A stretch of 18,486 nucleotides of DNA, from positions 17,496 to 35,981 of the forward strand of contig PMMJ01000192.1 of NCBI GenBank assembly GCA_003162255.1. The letters run 5' to 3'. Positions 13,644 to 18,486 of the stretch are shown one piece after another (position 1 is the first letter of the stretch; the number at the start of each line of letters is the position of its first letter). The position numbers and the translations under genes were made by a program. The notes under the pieces were generated by a model, which was not told where the DNA came from, did not search any database, and saw only the letters and a program-made list of their open reading frames with translations. This DNA is from Acidobacteriaceae bacterium (GTDB lineage Bacteria; Acidobacteriota; Terriglobia; Terriglobales; Acidobacteriaceae).

Positions 13644-14795
13644 ATGTCGATGCGCAGTTGGTCCATCCCGGTCGGACGTCTCTTCGGAATCGAAATCCGT
13701 ATTCATCTGACGTTTGTGTTTCTGCTGGTCTTCGTATGGGGCACTGAAGCCGCAGTGCAGAATGCCAGCGCCGCCCTGCGCGGACTCGCTCTGGTCGGCA
13801 TCGTTTTCGGCAGCGTGGTGCTCCACGAATTAGGGCACGCTCTGGTGGCCCAGGGTTCGGGCATTCCGGCGAAGGCCATCATCCTGTTGCCGATCGGCGG
13901 CGTCACCATCCTCGACGAAGCGCACGCCCTTCCCGACGCGATCGACGGCTGGAAGCGCGACATACGAATCGCGGTTGCGGGACCGCTGGTGAATCTCTTT
14001 ATCGCCGGTTTATCCGCATTCGTTTTGATCACGGCGATACCGGGTTTTTCGCTGACTGCGAGGCCGCTCCTGCATTCGAGCGCGCTCTTGCGCAGCATCG
14101 TCTGGGCGAACCTCTACCTCGGCTTGTTTAACCTGTTGCCGGCGTATCCCATGGACGGCGGGCGCGTTTTGCGCGCTCTCTTTGCACGCCGCGTCGACAT
14201 GGTTCAAGCCACGCAGCGCGCCGTCCGCATTGGCCAAGTCTTCTCCATCCTGATGATCATGGTCGGAATGCTGTTCAGCATGCATTCTGAGACGCGATGG
14301 GACGGCTACTGGCTGATGATGGTCGGCTTCTTTCTTTCCGCGGGCGCGCAACTCGAAGAGCGTTCGGCGGTATTTCAATCCGTGCTGCAAAGCGTCCGCC
14401 TGGAAGAAATCATGCTCACCGATTTCGCCACACTGTCGCCCGCCGACACACTGGAAGACGCGCTCGAAAAGGCCGTGCACACCCTGCAGGACGATTTTCC
14501 GGTGGTACGCGGCAGCGACATGGTTGGCGTCGTCTCCAGGCAAAAAATTCTCGAAGCACTGCGCGCTGACGGCAACGGCTATGTGCAGGCGGTAATGAAC
14601 CGCATTTTCGAAGTGGCCGCCAAGCAGGAGTCGCTCGCCTCCGCCTTCCGCAAACTTTCCGCCCGCAATCTCAGCATTATTCCGGTGGTCGACGAACAGA
14701 ATCTGGTCGGAATCGTCACCCTGCAGAACCTGATGCACTCGATGTCCCTGCTGGCCGAAAGCCGCAAACTGCGCCGGGAAGCGCTCGACTCCTAA
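13644..14795 (+). CDS. Site-2 protease-type membrane metallopeptidase (M50) with CBS domains
   Basis: A 383-residue integral membrane zinc protease that would cut substrates within the membrane. The zinc motif is HELGH (residues 61-65) in IVFGSVVLHELGHALVAQ; the third ligand and substrate-gating motif is NLLPAYPMDGGRVLRAL with Asp171. Hydrophobic segments are at about 19-32, 47-60, 107-133, 150-166 and 190-230. After the membrane part come two CBS motifs (about 250-310, VRLEEIMLTDFATLSPADTLEDALEKAV...VVRGSDMVGVVSRQKILEAL; and about 315-375, SLASAFRKLSARNLSIIPVVDEQNLVGIVTLQNLMHSM). CBS pairs usually bind adenine nucleotides and may control the protease. The substrate is unknown; no sigma or anti-sigma gene is adjacent. 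The gene is divergent from rsmD and convergent with the aminotransferase gene. Confidence 0.92.
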   Translation: MSMRSWSIPVGRLFGIEIRIHLTFVFLLVFVWGTEAAVQNASAALRGLALVGIVFGSVVLHELGHALVAQGSGIPAKAIILLPIGGVTILDEAHALPDAIDGWKRDIRIAVAGPLVNLFIAGLSAFVLITAIPGFSLTARPLLHSSALLRSIVWANLYLGLFNLLPAYPMDGGRVLRALFARRVDMVQATQRAVRIGQVFSILMIMVGMLFSMHSETRWDGYWLMMVGFFLSAGAQLEERSAVFQSVLQSVRLEEIMLTDFATLSPADTLEDALEKAVHTLQDDFPVVRGSDMVGVVSRQKILEALRADGNGYVQAVMNRIFEVAAKQESLASAFRKLSARNLSIIPVVDEQNLVGIVTLQNLMHSMSLLAESRKLRREALDS

Positions 14796-14817
14796 AGCCT
14801 TTCCACTTCAAAGGCTT
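14795..14817. terminator. Hairpin between convergent protease and aminotransferase genes
   Basis: AAGCCTTT (14795-14802) pairs with AAAGGCTT (14810-14817) around a seven-base loop, overlapping the protease stop codon. No clear U-run. It is well placed to block both convergent transcripts. Confidence 0.45.
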
Positions 14818-14859
14818 GTCATCCCGAGCGAAGCGAGGGATCTGCAATTTTCGCCTTCG
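14817..14859. repeat. Dispersed TCATCCCGAGCG repeat, second copy
   Basis: Shares GTCATCC(C/T)GAGCG and the GGATC...GCAATTTTCGCC end with the copy at 4767-4845, but lacks its internal hairpin. It includes the last codons of the aminotransferase gene. Confidence 0.55.
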
Positions 14860-16012
14860 CGTAGACTTCTTGCGCCGCGCGGACCGCGCATCCAAACTCC
14901 ACGGCTCTACCCGTGGCTTCGGCTATTACGTGTTCGAGGGCGGCCAGAACTCCCACCGTGTCCAGATAATCGTAGTAACCAATGTGAGCGATGCGGAAAA
15001 GTTGTCCTTTCATTTCCGCCTGTCCGTTGGCCACGACCGCGCCAAACTGCTCGCGGAAAAGTCTGCAAATGGCGGTGGAATCGGCGCCGCCCGGGGCGGC
15101 GACGGCAGTCAGCGCGGCCGCTGGAGAACTCGGCGCAAATAGTTTCAGTCCCAGCGCCTCGACGCCGGCACGCGTCATGGCCGCGCACAACTCGGCGTTT
15201 GCGATCAGAGCGTCGCGTCCCGCCGCGAGGTTTCCGTCACCCATTTGACGCACATAATCGAGCGCCGCGGCCAGTCCGGCAAACAGAGAGGTCGCGGGCG
15301 TGTAGGCCGTCTCCGCCTTGGCCGCCGATTTTCTTTCCTTGCGCAGATCGAAGTAATACCGAGGAGACTTTGCCCGCTCCATGCGTTGCCACGCTCGCTC
15401 GCTGACGGCGCCGTAGGCCAAGCCGGGCGGGATCATCAGCGCTTTCTGCGAGCCGCCAATGATGATGTCGATTCCCCAGGCGTCCACATCGAGACGGGTT
15501 GTGCCTAATCCAGTGATCGCGTCAACGACGAGCAAGGTGTCGGGGAACGCGCGTACCAGCTTCGCGACCGACTCGACGTCGTGCCGCGCACCCGTGGAAC
15601 TTTCGGTCGCCTGCACATAGACGCAGCGGATCTCGGGCGTCAGCTTGCGACTTACCTCATCGAGCGAGATGGTCTCGCCGTAGGGTGCGGTCACCGTGTC
15701 GACTTCGCAGCCAAACGCCTTGGCCAGCGCGGTCCAGCGTTCGCCGAACTTGCCGGCGGTTAACACCAGCACACGGTCGCCGGGACAAGTCAGGTTCGAG
15801 ACCGAGGATTCCATGAACCCCGTGCCGGACGAGGAGAGCACGAGAACGTCGTTCTTGGTGCCAATGAATTCCTTCACGTCGGCGAGCACGCGCGTGAACA
15901 GAGCGCGGAAATCGGCGGTCCGATGATGCGCGCCATAGGAGGCCATCGCCGTCTGCGCTTGCGGCAGCAGTGGCGTCGGTCCGGGAGTAAAGAGCCGGTT
16001 TTTCTTGAGCAT
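14819..16012 (-). CDS. Class V aminotransferase (serine/alanine-glyoxylate type)
   Basis: A 397-residue PLP enzyme of the SPT/AGXT family, also including phosphoserine-like aminotransferases. The N-terminal FTPGPTPLLP signature and MASYGAHHRTADFRALF match the family. The PLP lysine is Lys190 in DIIIGGSQKALMIPPGLAYG, and the PLP-nitrogen Asp is Asp164 in LVVDAITGLGTTRLDVDAWGID. The SSSGTGFMESSVSNL segment at about 60-75 is the phosphate-binding region. Likely reactions include serine-glyoxylate or alanine-glyoxylate transamination; the substrate cannot be fixed. The last nine residues (IADPSLRSG) are encoded by the dispersed repeat, so the native C-terminus may have been extended or changed. 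The start ATG (16010-16012) lies 11 nt after TATTCT. It is convergent with the protease gene. Confidence 0.92.
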   Translation of the reverse strand: MLKKNRLFTPGPTPLLPQAQTAMASYGAHHRTADFRALFTRVLADVKEFIGTKNDVLVLSSSGTGFMESSVSNLTCPGDRVLVLTAGKFGERWTALAKAFGCEVDTVTAPYGETISLDEVSRKLTPEIRCVYVQATESSTGARHDVESVAKLVRAFPDTLLVVDAITGLGTTRLDVDAWGIDIIIGGSQKALMIPPGLAYGAVSERAWQRMERAKSPRYYFDLRKERKSAAKAETAYTPATSLFAGLAAALDYVRQMGDGNLAAGRDALIANAELCAAMTRAGVEALGLKLFAPSSPAAALTAVAAPGGADSTAICRLFREQFGAVVANGQAEMKGQLFRIAHIGYYDYLDTVGVLAALEHVIAEATGRAVEFGCAVRAAQEVYAKAKIADPSLRSG

Positions 16013-16023
16013 GGGAACTAATC

Positions 16024-16029
16024 AGAATA
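16024..16029 (-). promoter_or_regulatory. -10-like TATTCT before the aminotransferase gene
   Basis: On the minus strand TATTCT ends 11 nt before the ATG at 16012, giving a leader of about five bases. No Shine-Dalgarno is present. Confidence 0.35.
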
Positions 16030-16126
16030 TGCGACGCAGCGGGATTCGGAAAGCGACGTGTCGTTAAATTCAATTTCCCTTATGTTTCACGATCTCTATA
16101 TTGTCCTTATCAAACTTGATCTCTAT

Positions 16127-16450
16127 TTAAACCATCACCTTAACGGGCTTGCCATCTTTTGTGGCCGGTGAGAACTTCCACGAATTTACTGTCTGCTTTG
16201 CAAACTCGTCGAGCTTCGGATCTAGCTTCCGGGTCACCCACACGCTTTGCGTGCAACCGTTCACGCCAATGATTGCTCCAATTACTATCGTTCCTTGAAC
16301 GCCACTCCCTTTGAGAAAGTCGGGTAACTGGGGTAGCCCCTTTCCGATAGAGCAGTGGCTGGGTTTTAGGGACGAGGGATTCGACTGGGCCGCAGCAGAG
16401 GGCGATGCAAGAATCGCAATGCTCAGCATTATTGCCAATATTTTGCTCAT
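16127..16450 (-). CDS. Small exported TonB C-terminal-like protein
   Basis: A 107-residue protein with signal peptide MSKILAIMLSIAILASPSAAA (cleavage before QSN) and a domain reading GSGVQGTIVIGAIIGVNGCTQSVWVTRKLDPKLDEFAKQTVNSWKFSPATKDGKPVKVMV. This follows the TonB C-terminal pattern: a strand with GTV, a 'DG' turn, the SLD...LD..A...V..WKF.PA helix, then DGKPV. True TonB keeps an N-terminal membrane anchor and a Pro-rich spacer; both are missing, so this is a soluble periplasmic module of uncertain role. Cys33 and Cys66 could form a disulfide. The gene and its flanks are more AT-rich than their surroundings. A short AAAGG lies before the ATG at 16450, and TATAGA occurs about 35 nt upstream. 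Confidence 0.72.
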   Translation of the reverse strand: MSKILAIMLSIAILASPSAAAQSNPSSLKPSHCSIGKGLPQLPDFLKGSGVQGTIVIGAIIGVNGCTQSVWVTRKLDPKLDEFAKQTVNSWKFSPATKDGKPVKVMV

Positions 16451-16561
16451 ATCGCCTTTTCTCAGCGTTTTGTTCTATATAATCCCACTATTCCATCGAA
16501 AACTCCAAACGCCGGCTGAACGTCGGTGATCAGTTCTCGTAGCTCGCGGCCCACCTCGTTC

Positions 16562-16567
16562 TATAAT
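16562..16567 (+). promoter_or_regulatory. -10 hexamer TATAAT, leaderless start of yqeY
   Basis: A perfect TATAAT ends six bases before the ATG at 16574, with CCTCCC between, so there is no Shine-Dalgarno. This rules against the in-frame upstream ATG at 16526, which would precede the promoter. Confidence 0.6.
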
Positions 16568-16573
16568 CCTCCC

Positions 16574-17035
16574 ATGCCCCTCATCGATCAGATCCAGAAG
16601 GACATTGTCGCCGCCATGAAGGCCCGCGAAGAGGCGCGACTCTCCACCCTGCGCATGGTCAAGACCGCTCTCAAGAACAAGGAAATCGAGAAGATGGCGC
16701 CGCTCGACGACAAGGAATCGCAGCAAGTGCTCTCCACGCTGATCAAGCAGCGCAAGGACTCGGTCGAGCAGTTCACCAAGGGCGGACGCCAGGAGATGGC
16801 CGACAAAGAAGCCGCCGAAATCAAGCTGATCGAAACCTATCTGCCCAAGGCGGCTGGCGAAGAGGAAATTGTGGCCGGAGTCCGCGCCGCGATTGCCGAG
16901 ATGACGCCTGCTCCCGCCATGAAAGACATGGGAACAGTGATGAAAGCCGCAATGGCGCGGTTCGCAGCTGCGGGGATGCGGGTGGATGGGAAGGTGGTTA
17001 GCGAGGCGGTGAAGAAGGAGTTGGCGGGGAAGTAG
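16574..17035 (+). CDS. yqeY: YqeY family protein (GatB/YqeY domain)
   Basis: A 153-residue cytoplasmic protein of the GatB/YqeY family: PLIDQIQKDIVAAMKAREEARLSTLRMVKTALKNKEIEK, then LDDKESQQVLSTLIKQRKDSVEQFTKGGRQEMADKEAAEIKLIETYLPKAAGEEEI, and the C-terminal helical DMGTVMKAAMARFAAAGMRVDGKVVSEAVKKEL. The family shares the tail domain of the GatB amidotransferase subunit, which contacts tRNA. The exact biochemical role of stand-alone YqeY is not settled. The length matches the family (about 150). The start is the ATG at 16574, right behind a TATAAT; the in-frame extension to 16526 is not family-like. Convergent with rsmI. Confidence 0.93.
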   Translation: MPLIDQIQKDIVAAMKAREEARLSTLRMVKTALKNKEIEKMAPLDDKESQQVLSTLIKQRKDSVEQFTKGGRQEMADKEAAEIKLIETYLPKAAGEEEIVAGVRAAIAEMTPAPAMKDMGTVMKAAMARFAAAGMRVDGKVVSEAVKKELAGK

Positions 17036-17044
17036 TGATTAGTG

Positions 17045-17062
17045 TTAATCAATATTGATTAA
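17045..17062. other. Perfect 18-bp palindrome between yqeY and rsmI
   Basis: TTAATCAAT followed by ATTGATTAA, a perfect dyad with no spacer in the 35-nt gap between convergent genes. It is very AT-rich in a GC-rich genome. It could be a terminator, a binding site for a dimeric protein, or a chance leftover. Confidence 0.6.
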
Positions 17063-17070
17063 TTTGGCTA

Positions 17071-17964
17071 CTACTTGCTCTGCTGCCACTCCCGATACGC
17101 TTCGCTCTTCCCGATCCCGCGCTCTTTGGCTACTTTTTTCAGCGCGGTTTTTTCGTCTGCCTCTTCTTCGGCCATGATTTCGCGCACGCGCTGGGCGATG
17201 CTTACGGTTTCGGATGCGGACGGAGCGGCTCCTTCTTCGGCTTTGGCGATCAGGAGCGTGATTTCGCCTTTGACGTCTCCTCGGGCTTTGAGCTGTTCGA
17301 GAATCTCCCGCGCTCGGCCGCGTAGGAATTCTTCGTGGATCTTCGTTACCTCGCGAGCTACTACTACGTGACGGGCTTCTCCTAGAACTTCCACAACATC
17401 GGAAAGCGCCTCCAGCAGGCGATGAGGGGCTTCGTAGAACACTTGCGTTCTTGGAGAGTCCTTTATGCTTTCGAGCAGCTTGCGGCGCTGACCGGATTTG
17501 GCCGGCAGGAAGCCGCTGAAGCGGAAGGAATCGGTGGGCAGGCCGCTGGCCACGAGCGCCGCCAGGAATGCCGACGCTCCGGGAATGGGCACGACCGGCA
17601 CGTGATGCCGAATGGCTAGCGCGATCAGGCGAAATCCGGGGTCGGAGATACCGGGCATGCCGGCGTCGGTGACGAGAGCGATTTTGGCGCCGCCTTCGAG
17701 ATCGACGACCAACTCGGCGGCTTTGGTCATCTCGTTGTGCTCGTGATAGCTGACGGTGCGGGTCTGGATGCCGTAATGGCTGAGGAGCTTCAGGGTCTGG
17801 CGCGTGTCCTCGCAAGCGATCAGGTCGACTTCTCTGAGGACGCGCAGGGCGCGCAGGGTGATGTCTTCGAGATTGCCGATGGGCGTGGCAACCAGATACA
17901 GCGATGGGCCGCCGAGTGCTGTGCCTCGCTCGGAGCTGCCGCCATTCTGGGAGACTTCGTGCAT
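17071..17964 (-). CDS. rsmI: 16S rRNA (cytidine1402-2'-O)-methyltransferase RsmI
   Basis: A 297-residue SAM-dependent enzyme of the tetrapyrrole-methylase fold, which 2'-O-methylates C1402 in the decoding centre of 16S rRNA. Motifs: LYLVATPIGNLEDITLRALRVLREVDLIACEDTRQTLKLLSHYGI (23-66, with the family's ATPIGN and EDTR), VSYHEHNE, ALVTDAGMPGISDPG (SAM loop), VPIPGASAFLAALVASGLPTDSFRFSGFLP, VFYEAPHRL, and AREVTKIHEEFLRG. The N-terminal 20 residues are extra and Gly/Ser-rich. The C-terminal domain is the typical RsmI helix bundle ending SEAYREWQQSK. The ATG at 17964 lies six bases after a minus-strand TAGACT. Convergent with yqeY, divergent from recA. Confidence 0.96.
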   Translation of the reverse strand: MHEVSQNGGSSERGTALGGPSLYLVATPIGNLEDITLRALRVLREVDLIACEDTRQTLKLLSHYGIQTRTVSYHEHNEMTKAAELVVDLEGGAKIALVTDAGMPGISDPGFRLIALAIRHHVPVVPIPGASAFLAALVASGLPTDSFRFSGFLPAKSGQRRKLLESIKDSPRTQVFYEAPHRLLEALSDVVEVLGEARHVVVAREVTKIHEEFLRGRAREILEQLKARGDVKGEITLLIAKAEEGAAPSASETVSIAQRVREIMAEEEADEKTALKKVAKERGIGKSEAYREWQQSK

Positions 17965-17970
17965 GAGGGG

Positions 17971-17976
17971 AGTCTA
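17971..17976 (-). promoter_or_regulatory. -10 hexamer TAGACT, leaderless start of rsmI
   Basis: Same layout as dgt: TAGACT on the minus strand, then six bases (CCCCTC), then ATG at 17964. No Shine-Dalgarno. Confidence 0.5.
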
Positions 17977-17990
17977 GCAAGAAACTCTTC

Positions 17991-18068
17991 ACCACGGAGA
18001 CACACAGGCACGGAGGAAGTCACGGAAAATGTTCTTTGATCTCCTCCGTGTCTCAGTGCCTCCGTGGT
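17991..18068. repeat. 27-bp inverted repeat (ACCACGGAG family) between rsmI and recA
   Basis: Arms at 17991-18017 and 18042-18068 are near-perfect inverted copies (differences only in the middle of the arm), separated by 24 nt. A transcript could fold into a long hairpin. Repeats with this CACGGAGGCAC sequence are, from general knowledge, common between genes in acidobacteria and some other soil bacteria. Confidence 0.7.
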
Positions 18069-18234
18069 AGGTTCTTGCCGGCGACGGCCGAACCACGTCG
18101 GACAACTTCTCGCTTCGCCTTTTATTCGCTTCGTGCTAAACTGACCAAAACTGATGTGACAGCCAACACTTCACGCTCCAGCCCGCGGGTGTAGGCTACG
18201 GGGGATTCGTACCCGGGATTCCAGATTCATAAAC

Positions 18235-18239
18235 AGGAG
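18235..18239 (+). promoter_or_regulatory. Shine-Dalgarno AGGAG for recA
   Basis: AGGAG ends eight bases before the ATG at 18248, fixing the recA start. Upstream (18069-18234) no recognisable E. coli-type (CTGT...ACAG) or Gram-positive-type SOS box was found. Confidence 0.7.
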
Positions 18240-18247
18240 CAGCCATT

Positions 18248-18486
18248 ATGGCCGAAGAGCGGAACAACGAGCGCAGCAAAAACGAAGAGCGTAATAACGA
18301 GCGGGTCAAGGCAATCGATCTCGCATTCGCACAGATTGAAAAGCAGTTTGGCAAGGGTTCCATCATGCGGCTGGGATCGAAGGAAGCCATCGTCCCGATC
18401 GCGGTGATTTCTACGGGCGCGATTTCGTTCGATGCCGCGCTGGGCGTGGGTGGAGTGCCGCGCGGGCGGGTCGTGGAAATCTTCGG
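18248..18486 (+). CDS. recA: RecA recombinase (N-terminal part)
   Basis: The first 79 codons of the DNA strand-exchange and SOS co-protease protein; the gene runs out of the window. After a charged leader the sequence is AIDLAFAQIEKQFGKGSIMRLGS, then ISTGAISFDAALGVGGVPRGRVVEIFG, the RecA N-terminal domain leading to the Walker A loop that would follow (GPESSGKT, outside). The leader contains an exact seven-residue repeat EERNNER at 3-9 and 13-19 with a 10-residue period, which is not part of the usual RecA core and makes the N-terminus about ten residues longer than typical. It is preceded by a good Shine-Dalgarno and a 27-bp inverted repeat shared with the rsmI upstream region. Confidence 0.95.
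   Translation, partial: MAEERNNERSKNEERNNERVKAIDLAFAQIEKQFGKGSIMRLGSKEAIVPIAVISTGAISFDAALGVGGVPRGRVVEIF

Noticed and set aside
1..18486. CRISPR array, tRNA, rRNA or mobile element
   Set aside because: No regularly spaced repeats of CRISPR type, no cloverleaf-like segments noticed, and no transposase or integrase motifs.

Overview
The window is a GC-rich bacterial chromosome segment, most likely from an acidobacterium (Acidobacteriota, Terriglobales-like). The evidence is the housekeeping gene set, the acidobacterial style of several proteins (sorbosone-dehydrogenase-like propeller, APC transporter, many-TPR secreted protein) and dispersed intergenic repeats of the 'GTCATCCTGAGCG...GAAGGACCC' and 'CACGGAGGCAC' kinds. 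The taxonomic call is an inference. No CRISPR array, tRNA, rRNA, insertion sequence or phage gene was seen.

Layout. 1-4712 (+): the 3' end of purH, a large exported TPR protein, a membrane-anchored peroxiredoxin-like protein read through an in-frame UGA, and a dGTPase-family HD hydrolase. 4885-6021 (-): a secreted sugar/sorbosone-dehydrogenase-like beta-propeller. 6022-6455: a gene-poor stretch with a 14-bp tandem repeat and a possible tiny ORF. 6456-8537 (+): an exported coiled-coil/OmpA-like protein with a clear terminator, an O6-alkylguanine-DNA methyltransferase and an SRPBCC protein. 8699-11449 (+): an APC-type transporter interrupted by an in-frame TAG, then an amidase-signature enzyme. 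11503-13482 (-): rsmD followed by tyrS. 13644-14795 (+): a site-2-type membrane metalloprotease with CBS domains. 14819-16450 (-): a TonB-C-like exported protein and a class V aminotransferase. 16574-17035 (+): yqeY. 17071-17964 (-): rsmI. 18248-end (+): the 5' end of recA.

The outstanding observation is at 2957-3523. Two apparently separate ORFs are one reading frame split by a TGA that sits exactly at the peroxidatic/CxxC cysteine of a peroxiredoxin-like protein (FYRGYW-U-PVC). It is followed 18 nt later by a strong GC-rich hairpin with a G/GU-containing loop, placed as a bacterial SECIS element would be. The best reading is a selenoprotein, which ordinary annotation would split into two ORFs. 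A second split frame, the APC transporter at 8699-10042, carries a TAG at a non-catalytic position and looks like an ordinary nonsense mutation.

A second recurrent theme is regulatory. About ten start codons here lie only 4-15 nt downstream of a TATAAT/TAGACT-like hexamer, and most of these lack a Shine-Dalgarno sequence, which predicts leaderless or near-leaderless mRNAs. Other genes (OmpA-like, SRPBCC, amidase, recA) have ordinary Shine-Dalgarno sites. Convergent gene pairs are separated by compact palindromes or hairpins.
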